A DNA stretch of 64,000 nt from Strigamia acuminata (GCA_949358305.1 OX442315.1:8768427-8832426), one strand, 5' to 3'. Shown: positions 32,102 through 43,472, numbered from the stretch's first letter. The notes: a model not told the origin generated them from the sequence alone. Numbers and translations: made by a program.

Positions 32102-33074
32102 TGCTGCGATCCGGGTTTTTATCCACTTAATTTCTAATAAATTAAGCAGAAACCGCAGGTGAATGCTTTAAAAGACTTACAATCGGCGGCCTTAAATTAT
32201 CTAGGGGTTAAGTTTAAGGAAAGAAATAAAAAGACAGTTTTTCGTATAAAAATCACAATAAATTATATTTATTCGGTTTATTAATTACAATGACTAGTTA
32301 AAATTATGAAATAATATGAGAGCGACGAGTCGCGTAATAATGAGCGGGAAATAACAATGGAAGGGCTTGCAACGACTGTTGCAAGCTACAAAGCGTCAGA
32401 AATGGCGCTTAAACAACTTGAATGTTGTTAGGCGAAGACAACTTGTCTTCGTTCTGCAAACTCACGAACGATGGTCGAAGACGATGGTTCTCGTGGGTTT
32501 CTTCTACGGCTCGTGCGACGGCTCGGCGGCGGTGGTTGACGGCTGTAGGCGTCTGGTCCAGGTACGATGGCGATGGTTGCCGTTCGCGCGACAACGATGG
32601 CGATGGTTCACTTGGATCAGGAAACTTCTTCTCGTTACGTTTGCTGGAATTAGCTACGGCTAATTCAAGCAGGATAGCTGGCTTTGTAATTCGTTACAAA
32701 GCAAGCTGGTGAAACTTGGAATACACGGTCCACTATCAATACGTATTGTCGGAGCAGATATCGCAGTGATGTTGTGGGTTGTGTATTTTTGTCAAGAGTC
32801 CCGATTTGAGCCAAGACGCGAGCCCAGCACGCTTCAATATTGCGCAGAAAACCTGCGCACTTAGCTCAAATGGGTGCAACTAGTGGTTATTACACCATAT
32901 TGCACCATAACGGCTAATAACCGTTTTCACCCCGGACAACCTGGGGTGATATGTGCCTAGAGAGGATTTCTCCCCTCGGTCACATGATCTGACTTGGCGT
33001 GTGCCACAGTCAAATTAATTAGAAGACAATTAATTTTATCTTCTAAGTTGGTGAAATATTTTGAGATCACCACA
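32102..33074 (-). repeat. 3' LTR, copy 1 (973 bp)
   Basis: Bounded by TGCTGCGATCCGG at 32102 (LTR end, reverse strand) and GAGATCACCACA at 33074. The sequence matches 43493-44465 with offset 11391 throughout the parts compared. Small ORFs inside (for example 32367-32663) repeat in both LTRs and are not considered genes. Confidence 0.92.
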
Positions 33075-33081
33075 CATCCCC
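33075..33081 (-). other. Polypurine tract, copy 1
   Basis: TCCCCCC on the plus strand, read as GGGGGGA on the element strand, directly abuts the 3' LTR, the usual position for plus-strand primer. Confidence 0.8.
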
Positions 33082-33126
33082 CCATTTAAGACGAATCTTA
33101 CATGGAGAGAAAATGAACGAACCAAT

Positions 33127-35768
33127 TTATGATTCGTCCATGTTCTGAGTTCGCTCAGGCGTCAACGGGCGCATCATATCCGTGGCGTCGTCCCTCGGAT
33201 TGGACCGCTCGTTAACCGTACACAGGTCGCGACCTGCGTTTGGTCCGGAGACCATTCCAGGGTTAACATGAAGCCAAATCTGGATGATTCTCGCCGAGTT
33301 CGCTCGGTTGAAAAATCCTAGCGCCGCAAACTCTATGGGATCCTCTGGCGCCAATCGTGCTCTCAGGAGTCGATCGTGGAGCACTGATGGTGGGCTTAAC
33401 ACCCGGATGTGGTCCTCGAGCCACATAAACACCTGCCTCGACAACTTGTGATTGTTGCTAAGCAGTGTTCGCGTATCCGGCGTCAAATAGAAGTGCAGAT
33501 ACAGGCGCATCAGGGTCTTGAAAGCCGACTCTTTTTTCAGCGGCTTGACCTTCGTCTCCGGCTTGGCTGGCGGCGGCGGCGGCGGACGTGAGTCTTCCGT
33601 CGTGGCATCGTCAAACTGGCACTGCGGGCCCAAGAAAACCAACGCGGGTGCGGAGGTTGACGAGGGTGTGACGCCTCGTCCCGGTGCTCGACCCACACCG
33701 GGGAGCTGACGGGTTTCGACTACCCGTTGAACTCCGGCTGGAGTTTGAGAACTTCCGGCGTTCTCTGGCCAAAATGAACATCCAGCGCCATCTTGGGCCG
33801 ACTGGAAAACAGCCAGTGACGCAGCTGCGGTGGCGCTTGTAACTGGAAGCGGTGGTCTTCCGGCCATTCGCGCCGTGGCCTTCGCAAAGGACCACTCGGT
33901 TCGCAACCGAACGGCGGCCTCTTCTTCGGTCTCACCGTTTGCTACGACTTGCTTTATTAGCTCGGCTAAGATCGTAGGCGGGTCGAGCCTGAGGTGGTAC
34001 CACAACTCGACTTTCTTCTCCGACAGGCCCATCGGCGCGGTCCAAAGGTACGTAATGGCCGCTAACGCCTGTCCTGGCGAAGGAAGAACACCAGGGTACA
34101 ACACCCTAGTCATCCCCGGAATCAGCTGACGCTGAAAATCCATCAGGCGGGGATCATCAATGGTATTGATGTCGGAGACTTCTAGCCTTTCAGCTAGTCT
34201 CTGCCAGTCCTTCTGTGACTCGGCGATCTGGGCGCTTTGGTATGCGTCCAGCTTCTGGAGCACTTCCTGCTGCGCTCTAATGGGTTGCTGCTCGTAGCAG
34301 GTCCATTGTGGGCCGAACGACTCACTGAAAAATGGCCGGAGTTGCAGGTTGCTAACTCCAGCCGGCAAGCGGGAAACATATCCTTGTTCGGGCAAGCGGC
34401 TAGCGTGTCCAGGTACAGGCACGCTACAGTCGGGAGAAATATCACCGACGACACGTCTCATGGCGTATGGAGTAGCCGGGTTGTCCACTTTGAACGTGGA
34501 GGCGGTTCGGCTACTTCGGGCGGACTTAATTGTGGAGTCCGATTCGAAACTCAGCGAAGACGACGAGCCAAACGACTCTGGTGTCCGTCCTCGTCGCGAC
34601 TGCGGGCGTGATGGCTGTGCGTCAGTCGAATACGGGCGCGATCGCCTCTGTCGTTCCTCTCGATCGCAGCTTGATTCGCGGAACATCGGTCGGACTGGAA
34701 CCAGCGGAGGGAGTTGCCCCACCCTCAAATCCTCGTCTTGCGGCGGAGGATTTATGGCCGCTGGGGCCGGAATTTCATCTTCCCGATAAAAAGGGAGAGC
34801 GCAGCGCGCTTGCTCCTCTGCCTCGAGTGCTTGAGCCAGTTGTCGATTTTCGTCGACGCGAAGCTGCGCTGCGGCAGCTCGGAGTGCTTTCGACGGGAAG
34901 AATCCCGGAAAATCGTTGAAACACCCGGCGAGCGCCAACTGGTGGAGCTCGGTTTGTGTGACGGGAAATTGCGGGTTCCCGTCACGAACGGACTTGCGGT
35001 ACCGTTTCACGACTTCGCGTTGAGTCGTTTTGAGGTTCTTCCTCAATTGGGTGAGAGCACCGTAATTAATTCCGGTACTCTTTAGCGCTCTTCTGCGCTC
35101 GTGACGCTCTCGTGGCGTCACTGGCCACTGGTTGTGCAGCAACTCTGCTGCAAGCGGTCCTGGGGGGCTCTCGTCGAGCGTCCACTCGATTTCGTCAACT
35201 CCGTCGACGTGAAGGCGCTCGATGAACCGGCCTCTTGCTCCAAATCCTTGCAGAGCCGATCTGCTGAAGTCGTGGCGCAACTTCCACCACGTGTTGTTTG
35301 CCGTCTTCAGTCTTCTGATTTTTTCGGGCAACGCCGCCCGGAAAATCAGCGGGTGCTGAGTCGGCACGTGATCGGGAAGCGCGAATGGTGTTTCTCGATC
35401 CCTCTCGATCTATATTCGAAGAAAAATAAATAAATTAGTTTATTTAAAAATAAACAAATAATTTCTTATTTGAAATATTTTTTAAGCTTAGCGCTTGTGA
35501 CTGTGAGTCACTAAGGGATGTTGGTTGTCATGGCAACTCCCTTCGCACATGCTTGAAGCACGTGACTTTTATAGCCGCCATTTTTATTTTTTAGCGGCTT
35601 GTGTTTGAAGTCAGGAAAAGTGAAATTACTCAATTTTTCTGACTGAAACACCAAGTGAAAATTATTTTAATAATTTACCCTCTGTTGTAACGATAATTGG
35701 ACATCGTTACCGGCACCTTCCATCGGCGTTTCCTCGTCCGCATGGAGGTTGACTTCGTCGTCTGCCAT
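33127..35768 (-). CDS. Retrotransposon ORF3, spliced, function unknown (copy 1)
   Basis: Exon 1 is 35768-35679 (30 codons, MADDEVNLHADEETPMEGAG). The intron 35678-35410 has GT..AG borders. Exon 2 is 35409-33127. The exon 2 frame is preceded immediately by an in-frame TAG inside the intron and has no early ATG, so splicing is the natural way to read it. The predicted product is about 790 residues. It has an N-terminal basic/aromatic region (WWKLRHDFSRSALQGFG), an Arg/Ser/Pro-rich middle, and two more ordered parts (QRQLIPGMTRVLYPGVLPSP; LTPDTRTLLSNNHKLSRQVF). No signal peptide or membrane helix is visible, so it does not look like an envelope. Codon use is much GC-richer than pol. I recognise no family. 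Confidence 0.75.
35410..35678 (-). other. Intron in retrotransposon ORF3, copy 1 (269 bp)
   Basis: Donor AGG|GTAAATT and acceptor ATATAG|ATCGAG on the minus strand, with a pyrimidine/AT-rich 3' end. The same 269 bp intron, same borders, is in copy 2 (56583-56851). It contains a TATAAAAG next to CACGTG. Confidence 0.75.
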
Positions 35769-36110
35769 TCGTTTTCTTTTTCGCGTCGAAAAAGAAATTC
35801 TTTCGGCTAGAAAGAAGTAATAAACTATATTAAATATATTTATCGAATTTTTCTTTCAGAAAAATAACTTACAGTTTGCTGAATCAATAAAAACTGTCGT
35901 GTGGTATCGGAGTCGATGCATCCACTTCAAAACTTATCGGAAAAGTGGCTAAGTTCGTTGATTGGAGCAACGAACTTGTTTCGGTGACACCGAATGACGT
36001 CACAAGTTATAACGTATTGTGAACGTTGTCATTCGAGTGTGGACTACGAATGACGTCACGAGATTGCTCTCTCGGATCTTTTGGGTAAACCCAAAAGGTG
36101 AAAGTCAACG

Positions 36111-39100
36111 CTATGTCTTGACTCGCGGAACGCGAGATCTCAAGTTGTACTTTGACTTTCTCGAAGTACAATCCAACTTGTTTAGATTGTCATCAGCATC
36201 GTCTCCAATGTCAGATGAGTTATCTTCTTCATTGTTTGAAATTTTCTCTTTTTCTAAAAACATTTCCTTTTCTAGATTTTCATCAAGAGAAACTTTTTCA
36301 AGTCGCTTGTTTATTTCATCGACTTCGTTATTTTTGAGTTTCGATTTTTCACTCGATTCCGTGTTTTCGACAGGAATTTTGGATAATTCAACATCATCCA
36401 AGGTATTAACAATATTTTTTGTTTTTTGACCCACTTCCTCCCCTTCCAGCCAAATTTCTTGGTTGAAAACAGGAAAGTACGGCATTAATTCAGTGCCGTG
36501 AACAGCTGGATAAATTTTATTATCACTCAGCCGTCGAAGTTGAAAGGCGCCTCCTTGTAACCTTTTGACAATTACATAAGGCCCATTCCTTTTCGGTGAA
36601 ATGCCTGCTGCTATTCCTTTAGCGGCATTTGAGAGAATATGAGACTCTCGCCAGACTAAATCATTCTGTCTGAAGTTATCGAATTTTTTGTCTGATTTTT
36701 CAGCTTCGACACGGCGTCTCAAATCTAAGACGTGAGACATCATATGTTGATACGTCTCTGCAATTATTGCTTCTAATTTCTGAACATATAAATGCGGATT
36801 TTTTGGGTCAATGACTAAAATTCCTTCCGGAATTCTTGGATCCCAAGGAATTCTTAATTCTCGGAAAAAATTCAAGAAAGCTGGAGAATAATCTCTGCCT
36901 CTTGTTACAGTTGTTCTCAAACTGAATGCAAATTCGCGTAGATACTCATCCCATTGGTCGTGAATATCTAAATAAATCGAAACTAAATATTTAATATCTC
37001 GATTGGTTCTCTCCACAGGATTGCTTTGTGGATGATAAATCGATGTCGGTGTTCGCGACATGTCGAATTTTTTGCAAAATTCTTTATAGACCTGTGATCG
37101 AAATTGTGGTCCATTATCACTTATAATTTGTCTCGGAAATCCGAAAGTTATTGATAAGTGATAAATTGTGTTGGCAACTTTCATTGCCGTTGGATTACAC
37201 ATTGGGAATAATTCTGGCCAATGCGTAGCGACATCTACGATGACGCAAATGTGGGTATTGTTTCTTCTGGTTCTTGGTTTGGGACCAGACAAATCCACAC
37301 TGAGGCAGTCAAATGGTCCAAATGGTCCAATTTGAGCGCCTTCAATTTCGGTCTTTGATCTCGGTTTGCATGCCTGACATCCTTGACAATGTTGAATAAA
37401 ACGCGTAATATCACGTTTCATACCTTTCCAGGTATAAACTCTTCGAGTTCTGTACATTGTCCTCGCAATGCCTGGGTGGCCGGACAGTGGATGTCCGTGC
37501 ATCAACCAAATGATTTTATAAATCAATTTCTTTGGCACAACAACTTTAAGCGCCCTACCATCCTCTCCTAATTCATCGGTAGAGGTAGGATGATAATGGA
37601 GTAACATATCTTCTTCAATGAGATAAGTACTCGCGTGTCTTTCAAAATTTCTTCTTTGAAGACGAGTTACTATGTAACTTGGATATTGCTGGTTTAACAA
37701 GTAATTGCGAATATGTTGGCAAAATTTGTCTGCTTTTTGCGCCGCAATAATGTCATCTCTCGTTGGAGGATCACATTCTAATTGTTTGGCAATTTTAGCT
37801 GCAAATGCTTTAATTAAAACATTTGTTGTTGGCAGCTCGAATTTTTTAGCCATCATAGCTCTTAATTCGACGTCAGGGGTTCCTGACGGATCATGCATAT
37901 TAATACAAAAATTAATTAATGCTTGATCATCTTCATTAACAATTATTGATTTGGGTAATTCGTTCAATTTTCCCATTTGCCAACTTCGGCAAGGAGATGG
38001 ACAATATGATAATAAATCATCATTATCGCCATCGTCTTCTGGTTCGTCAGGCGCGCTGACAGGTGCACGTGACAGTGCGTCTGCTATTACATTTAGCAGA
38101 CCTTTGACGTACTGTATTTCGAACGAATACGCCATCAGCTCCATTTGCCAACGAGCTAATCTGCCCGACGGGTCAGATAACGACATCAACCACTTAAGTG
38201 CTTGGTGATCCGTTTGTACAGTGAATGTAGTGTACTCTAAATATGGGCGAAATTTGCGCAATCCCCATACTACTGCGAGACATTCTAATTCTGTCACAGT
38301 ATAATTCTTTTCAGCGGGTTGCAAGCTTCTGCTTGCGTACACGCATGGCATTTCGACTTCTTGGCCATCCACATTTTTCTTTTGTGTAAGGGCTGCACCC
38401 AACCCTTGTCTACTGGCGTCAGTATGAACAATAAATGGCATGTACAAGTCAGGCATCTTCATTGTTTCAGCATTCGTAAGCAGGTCTTTTATTGCGTCAA
38501 ATGCTGCTTGATGATGCAGTTCCCAATCGAACTCCGCATCTTTCTTCAAGAGAGGCCTTAGTGGTTCTACCACTGTGGCCAAATTCTTGATTAGGCGGTG
38601 AAAGAAATTCACCATGCCTAGAAATCTTTGTAATTCCTTAAGATTGGTAGGAGCCGGAAATTGCGTAATTGCAGCGACTTTTTTAGGGTCTACTGCAAGT
38701 CCTTCTACTCCTACTTTGTAGCCTAGAAAAATTAATTCCTTTCTACAGAGATGCGTCTTGCCAGGATGCGCATGTAAATTAGCTTCTGCCAATTTTTTAA
38801 ACACTATATCTAAATGTTTAATGTGTTCTTCGAACGATTTGGATACAACAATTATGTCATCCAAATATGCCCATGCAAATTTTCTGTAAACGTCACCCAA
38901 AACTTTTTCCATCAATTCTTGGAAGGTAGTTGGTGCGTTTACTAATCCGAAAGGCATGACTAAAAACATTAGTCTTCCCATTGGGCTCCAGAAGGCAGTT
39001 TTTTCTCTGTCTTCAGGTCGCAATTCTATCTGCCAATATCCCTTGGTCAGATCTATAGTACTGACCCATTCGAATTCTCCGATTTCTCGCAGAATTTCCT

Positions 39101-40379
39101 CAATTGTTGGCATTTGAGGTGGGTTGTACTTAGTATGTGTATTGATGGGGCGAAAATCAATGCACAAGCGTGGGTCGTTTCCTGGTCGCATGACTAGGAC
39201 TGGCCGCATTCCGTAATCGCCTTCAGCTTTGACGACTACGCCTTTGTCGATCATGTCTTGACAAAGTTGTCTGATTATTTCCCTTTTTTGAGGGTTTATG
39301 CTCTTAAAGGGGACACGGATGGGTTTCTCCGTGTCAAGCTCAATTTTGTGCTTAACCAGGTGTGTTTTACCTGGATCTTTAGAAATAATCCTTTTATGTT
39401 TGGATAACATCTTTTCTAATAATTTGGATTGCTCCAAATTTAAGTTAGCTTCTTCGACTAACTTTTGGATGAAATTCTCTTCATCAATTTTGCCTTGAGT
39501 TACACTTGCAGCGTAAGCTTTTGCAAAAGTCACAAATGAGGAATCGGGTTCCTCTATTTTCTCCAAATAACGATCCAGCAACGCTTGTGGAATGTAGGGT
39601 AAATCTGCATCCACAGGTTGCGTGAAATTCCAAGACATCGTCTGTGGATTAGGTTGGATTTTTAATTTATTCATAAAATCGCAACCCAATAGTACCATTG
39701 GATACTTATTTGGTATTACGATGAACGGATGACGTAACGTGCCATGTGTCCATCGAAATGAAAGATGGATGGTTCCATCTGGAGTGACTTCTTCACTAGC
39801 TGTCGTAACTCTGACACCAGGTCCGATAGGTCGTAGATATTTTTCTAGACCTAATTGATTAATAACTGAAGTGGCTAGGAAGCTTTTATTTGCTCCTGAG
39901 TCCAACATTCCAGTTATTACACCTTTTAACGTTTCTAACTTTAACGTTGGAAGGTCATGGCTGTTTGGTATCCCAGCCACTTTGCACTCAAACTTGCGCA
40001 ATTTACGAGGAACTGTAATTGGAGGCTCCAAAGGCAATTCATCTAATAACTCATTGGTATCAAGAGTTGTAGCTGCAAATAACTTAATGCACTCCTCAAT
40101 TCCAGGTGTCTCTGGAACTGAGCTTGGTCTATCGTCTTTAACTTCGACTTTATCTTGAATATTGGAAGTGTCTTCTTCAGTCGGGGTTTCGCCGACAATC
40201 TCCTTTTTTACATCAAGAGATCCTTTTTCTTTTAGTTCTGTTTGACGAATTAATTCATCAATAACTTCTCCAACATCTTCCATTATCTTCAGATTTTCAT
40301 TCTCTGATTCCGATTTCGGAGGTGACGCAGCGTCCACTAGACCTGATGGATCTGCGTCTACAAGTTTTTTCGAAACATG
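36111..40379 (-). CDS. pol: Pol polyprotein, copy 1 (read by -1 frameshift from gag)
   Basis: The open frame runs from 40379 to the stop at 36111. The first in-frame methionine-like start is only a GTG, so expression most likely comes by slippage at 40364-40370. Domains in order: aspartic protease (LDSGANKSF), reverse transcriptase (CIDFRPINTH, then YLDD), RNase H (VHTDASRQG; QTDHQALKWL), and integrase. The integrase has an HHCC zinc-binding region (HGHPLSGHPG, CQGCQACK) and catalytic D, D and E in VDLSG, SDNGPQF and VERTN. A GPY-like module follows (RNGPYVIVKR). The order RT-RNaseH-integrase is that of Ty3/gypsy (Metaviridae). A Ser/Glu-rich N-terminus and tail flank the enzymes. No breaks are seen. 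It is about 98% identical to copy 2. Confidence 0.93.
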   Translation of the reverse strand, partial: HVSKKLVDADPSGLVDAASPPKSESENENLKIMEDVGEVIDELIRQTELKEKGSLDVKKEIVGETPTEEDTSNIQDKVEVKDDRPSSVPETPGIEECIKLFAATTLDTNELLDELPLEPPITVPRKLRKFECKVAGIPNSHDLPTLKLETLKGVITGMLDSGANKSFLATSVINQLGLEKYLRPIGPGVRVTTASEEVTPDGTIHLSFRWTHGTLRHPFIVIPNKYPMVLLGCDFMNKLKIQPNPQTMSWNFTQPVDADLPYIPQALLDRYLEKIEEPDSSFVTFAKAYAASVTQGKIDEENFIQKLVEEANLNLEQSKLLEKMLSKHKRIISKDPGKTHLVKHKIELDTEKPIRVPFKSINPQKREIIRQLCQDMIDKGVVVKAEGDYGMRPVLVMRPGNDPRLCIDFRPINTHTKYNPPQMPTIEEILREIGEFEWVSTIDLTKGYWQIELRPEDREKTAFWSPMGRLMFLVMPFGLVNAPTTFQELMEKVLGDVYRKFAWAYLDDIIVVSKSFEEHIKHLDIVFKKLAEANLHAHPGKTHLCRKELIFLGYKVGVEGLAVDPKKVAAITQFPAPTNLKELQRFLGMVNFFHRLIKNLATVVEPLRPLLKKDAEFDWELHHQAAFDAIKDLLTNAETMKMPDLYMPFIVHTDASRQGLGAALTQKKNVDGQEVEMPCVYASRSLQPAEKNYTVTELECLAVVWGLRKFRPYLEYTTFTVQTDHQALKWLMSLSDPSGRLARWQMELMAYSFEIQYVKGLLNVIADALSRAPVSAPDEPEDDGDNDDLLSYCPSPCRSWQMGKLNELPKSIIVNEDDQALINFCINMHDPSGTPDVELRAMMAKKFELPTTNVLIKAFAAKIAKQLECDPPTRDDIIAAQKADKFCQHIRNYLLNQQYPSYIVTRLQRRNFERHASTYLIEEDMLLHYHPTSTDELGEDGRALKVVVPKKLIYKIIWLMHGHPLSGHPGIARTMYRTRRVYTWKGMKRDITRFIQHCQGCQACKPRSKTEIEGAQIGPFGPFDCLSVDLSGPKPRTRRNNTHICVIVDVATHWPELFPMCNPTAMKVANTIYHLSITFGFPRQIISDNGPQFRSQVYKEFCKKFDMSRTPTSIYHPQSNPVERTNRDIKYLVSIYLDIHDQWDEYLREFAFSLRTTVTRGRDYSPAFLNFFRELRIPWDPRIPEGILVIDPKNPHLYVQKLEAIIAETYQHMMSHVLDLRRRVEAEKSDKKFDNFRQNDLVWRESHILSNAAKGIAAGISPKRNGPYVIVKRLQGGAFQLRRLSDNKIYPAVHGTELMPYFPVFNQEIWLEGEEVGQKTKNIVNTLDDVELSKIPVENTESSEKSKLKNNEVDEINKRLEKVSLDENLEKEMFLEKEKISNNEEDNSSDIGDDADDNLNKLDCTSRKSKYNLRSRVPRVKT
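40324..40370 (-). promoter_or_regulatory. -1 ribosomal frameshift signal, copy 1
   Basis: Slippery heptamer A-AAA-AAC on the minus strand (40370-40364), one codon before the gag stop (40360-40358). A stem follows after five bases: GACGCAG (40358-40352) with CTGCGTC (40330-40324), plus an inner TCCA/TGGA pair. Slippage leads exactly into the pol frame. Confidence 0.85.
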
Positions 40380-43300
40380 TCAGTTATGATCTTGACTGCT
40401 TTTTCAAACTCAGCTGTTGACACTGGTTTGTCCTTTTTAGAGGATGGGCAGTCTTTTTGCCAATGCCCTAATTTTTTGCATAAATTGCATGGATCAGTGG
40501 CAGGCGATTTCTTTTTTGTTGCTGCTGGTGAGGCAGAACGAGAACGAGCGTCAGACCGGCGCTCAGGCGACACCGCAGGTGACTTTGAATTCCTTTCGGT
40601 ATTCACCTTTGATGCGTCAAATGAAACATTTTTTGGTTTCATCCTTGGCTTCCATTTGCCCGCAACGGGGTTATTTTTTGCTAACAACGCCGCTGCTTTG
40701 GCCAATAAAGCCATCGTCTCGTCTCCTGTTTCCTCCTCCTCTTCAGCTTCTTCAGCTTCAGACGACGGAGTTTCAGCTCCAGTTATATTTGCGTGTAACT
40801 TAGGAACTGAATGAGGATTTTTGACGTCCTTTTTTGAAGATTCTTTTTTCGAACTCTTCCCTTCCACCTCGTCTAGAAAGTCTTCGTAACTAGGTGGCTG
40901 CAACAATTTCAAACCATTAAAGGTTTCATTGTTTTGCTCAGCGAGTCTTTTCTCTCGCTTTAAGTACGCTGACCTTTCGGCTTCTGTAAGGTAAGCTTTG
41001 TACTTTTCGTCAATGCGCAATTGATTGACCTCCATGAACTCGTTTAACTCGGAGAATTTCCCCGGGTCGGGAGCGTCCGACATCATCAGAATATTTTTAC
41101 TATATTCTGTGAGGCCAGCTCTAAACTGATCATCTGCTGTTGCATCAGTAACAGCGTGTGGCATTCTGCCAAGCAGATTCTCTGCTCTTAGCATGTACGA
41201 ATGTAAGCTTTCGCCTTTTCGTTGCTTAAGACATCTCCAGAGCGTCTTGATGTCTTCGCTCGATTCACCAAATTTAAACATAAATTGTTTAACGAAGTCA
41301 TCCCACTTCGTGAAGTCTTTCCTGCGAAACCACTCCTTGACACCGCCAACTAGTATTCTTGGTACTAGATGGGCCAATGCACCTTCACAGCCAAAACTGT
41401 GAACCTTGCCTAGTTCAAATATTTCCAGCAAGAGGTTTGACCCTGCTTGCCAATTTCCATTATAGGCATGTGGGATAACTCGATCCCATCTAATGAACTT
41501 TTCATCTGTTGTTTGATGAGTCCATTTATCAGAAGTAAATTCACTTATTTTTTGCAAAATAATTTTATCCCTTCTGCTTTTTCGCTGTTGTTGAGCATTT
41601 TGCCTCAACAACTGGTCAATCTCATCTTTCGTGTAGAAATCGGGTCTTTGAGTTCTACTACGTGTTCTGTGACGAGATCGCCCTCTCACACTGGGACGTG
41701 AGGAATCTGTATCTGACGCAGATTCATGATTCGGATTTGGCGGCGGATCAGGGTCCGGAGGATCGTCGCCATCTGGCGGACGACGGTCTCCATTTGGTGG
41801 TCCCCTTCCATTTCTATTGCCATTCGAATTGCGGTGACGTGAGTGGCCACCTCCATGTCCATCTGAACTGTCTCCACCTGGTGGGTCACCACCTGGTGGA
41901 TTTCCACGGTATCTCGGCCCATCACGGATGTCGTTATGACAATCTCGTTTTGGTGAGCCTTCTCGCGGATTATCGTGTGACCGTCCACGATCGTGTGGTT
42001 TCTCACGTTCTTTATTCTTTTTCTCTAGCATTCCGATTAATCGGTCGCTATTGCTAAAGAATCGATCCGAATCTTGCGTAACTTTTGGGGAATGATATTC
42101 GGTCGGGTCTGGTTGTCGCTTTCGCTTTTTGCGACTGTGATGACTGTTACGGCTTCCACGACTACTGCGTGAGTCATCACTGTCAGTCCAACTTGATTGT
42201 CGACTGACTTTTGGTTTAGCTGATGTTAAATCAATCAACTCAGGTGATTTGGAAGCACCTTTTTGCAAAACTGGGGCTGGCTTTGCAAAATTATCTTCGC
42301 CACAAACGTCTTGTACTTTTTGTACTACTACTGCAAAGTTCTCTTGTACCGTCAATAGATCTGCGCGAAGAATTTCGTTTTCACGAGCTTGCGCAGCTAA
42401 GTCGGCACGTAATAACTGCTCTGCAGTACTTTGACTTTTGGCGGCTAGACCAGCATCAATTACGGACTGCTGTCGAGCGAGAAATACTTCGTTTTCTCGT
42501 TGTGCTAATCTCTTAGCTCTTGCTGCTTGCTCTGCAGCATAATTCTCGTAATTTCGAGAACATGAGGGGATTTCTTCCCTCGCTCGAACTGGGGCGGTTA
42601 GTTCGGCAGTCATTAAATTTGTGTTGGCTTCTCGCAAATTTGCGTTGGCCAATCTCAAATTTTCATTAGCAATTTCTAAATCTTTTTGTGCTTGATTTAG
42701 TTGCTCGAGCCTTTGTTGTTGCTCTTCGTCAGTAATTAGCCAGGAAGCTTTTTCCTGCTCTAATTGTAACAACTTAACATGGTCATTCGCACGTTGTTGT
42801 TTTAGTTCGGCATTCTGCTGCTGCATTTCTGCATGCATTCGCTCGAACTCTGCTTGCAAGCTTGTTCTGACGATTTCAACGTCTTTTTGGCTTTGTTTGC
42901 GAACCATAGCTTTGTGGATTTGTTCCACAGTCATTTCGCTAGTGACTTTTACTCCCTCGAGCCTAGCTTGCTCACGGAGTGCGTCCATCATGGTGACACG
43001 CACGGGAGAATGAGAAACTTCCATATTGGAGTTCTCAGAATCTTGCTGTGCTGCACCTTGAACCGGTGATGAATTCAGCGAGTGCTCCGCACTTGATGAT
43101 TGAATTCGTAAATTCAAATCATCGTTTTGCGACTTGGAACGGCCACTTCCAGTTGGATTATTTAAGTCCAACTGGCCGCTGGGCGGGGATGGCTGTTGTC
43201 GCTCCAACGCTTGCGTGAATTCATTCACGATTAACTGTGCCGAGTTACAGTTAGCTGTTTGATCCATGGCTTCAAACAATTCTTGTGACTCAGTCACTTC

Positions 43301-43381
43301 TTGATCCACGACTGGTAGATCGATCGCCACTCGTCTCTTCGCCGGCCTTCCTCTCGGTCTCTTCTCTGAAGGAGTCGCCAT
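40358..43381 (-). CDS. gag: Gag polyprotein, copy 1
   Basis: 1007 residues from ATG 43381. After a short basic N-terminus (RPRGRPAKRR) comes an extended Gln/Glu/Ala-rich coiled-coil region (about residues 155-260, LRLANANLREANTNL). A Ser/Arg/Pro/Gly-rich disordered stretch (residues 400-570) follows, then a capsid-like domain (RILVGGVKEWFRRKDFTKWD, then FMFKFGESSEDIKTLW). One zinc knuckle CNLCKKLGHWQKDC (CX2CX4HX4C) lies near residues 965-978. The protein packages element RNA into particles. The end overlaps pol by 22 nt. It is large for a Ty3-type Gag because of the N-terminal coil and disordered parts. Confidence 0.92.
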   Translation of the reverse strand: MATPSEKRPRGRPAKRRVAIDLPVVDQEVTESQELFEAMDQTANCNSAQLIVNEFTQALERQQPSPPSGQLDLNNPTGSGRSKSQNDDLNLRIQSSSAEHSLNSSPVQGAAQQDSENSNMEVSHSPVRVTMMDALREQARLEGVKVTSEMTVEQIHKAMVRKQSQKDVEIVRTSLQAEFERMHAEMQQQNAELKQQRANDHVKLLQLEQEKASWLITDEEQQQRLEQLNQAQKDLEIANENLRLANANLREANTNLMTAELTAPVRAREEIPSCSRNYENYAAEQAARAKRLAQRENEVFLARQQSVIDAGLAAKSQSTAEQLLRADLAAQARENEILRADLLTVQENFAVVVQKVQDVCGEDNFAKPAPVLQKGASKSPELIDLTSAKPKVSRQSSWTDSDDSRSSRGSRNSHHSRKKRKRQPDPTEYHSPKVTQDSDRFFSNSDRLIGMLEKKNKEREKPHDRGRSHDNPREGSPKRDCHNDIRDGPRYRGNPPGGDPPGGDSSDGHGGGHSRHRNSNGNRNGRGPPNGDRRPPDGDDPPDPDPPPNPNHESASDTDSSRPSVRGRSRHRTRSRTQRPDFYTKDEIDQLLRQNAQQQRKSRRDKIILQKISEFTSDKWTHQTTDEKFIRWDRVIPHAYNGNWQAGSNLLLEIFELGKVHSFGCEGALAHLVPRILVGGVKEWFRRKDFTKWDDFVKQFMFKFGESSEDIKTLWRCLKQRKGESLHSYMLRAENLLGRMPHAVTDATADDQFRAGLTEYSKNILMMSDAPDPGKFSELNEFMEVNQLRIDEKYKAYLTEAERSAYLKREKRLAEQNNETFNGLKLLQPPSYEDFLDEVEGKSSKKESSKKDVKNPHSVPKLHANITGAETPSSEAEEAEEEEETGDETMALLAKAAALLAKNNPVAGKWKPRMKPKNVSFDASKVNTERNSKSPAVSPERRSDARSRSASPAATKKKSPATDPCNLCKKLGHWQKDCPSSKKDKPVSTAEFEKAVKIITDMFRKNL

Positions 43382-43472
43382 TTTTCAATGAGGATAAAGA
43401 AAGGATAGAGAAGAAAGATAAGCAAGATAAAAATGGCGGGTAAATTTTAACTAACAAAGTTATACAATGACT

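Noticed and set aside
32367-32663. Short proteins within the LTRs (also 43758-44054, 48358-48594, 59772-60008)
   Set aside because: They lie in LTRs, are not shared between the two LTR types and have no family features.
33127-35409. ORF3 as a retroviral envelope
   Set aside because: It has the right position but no signal peptide, furin-like site, fusion peptide or membrane helix that I can see.
40377-42516. Long ORFs opposite gag and pol (for example 40377-40814, 41662-42057)
   Set aside because: They are antisense shadows of strongly coding gag and pol and recur mirrored in the other copy.
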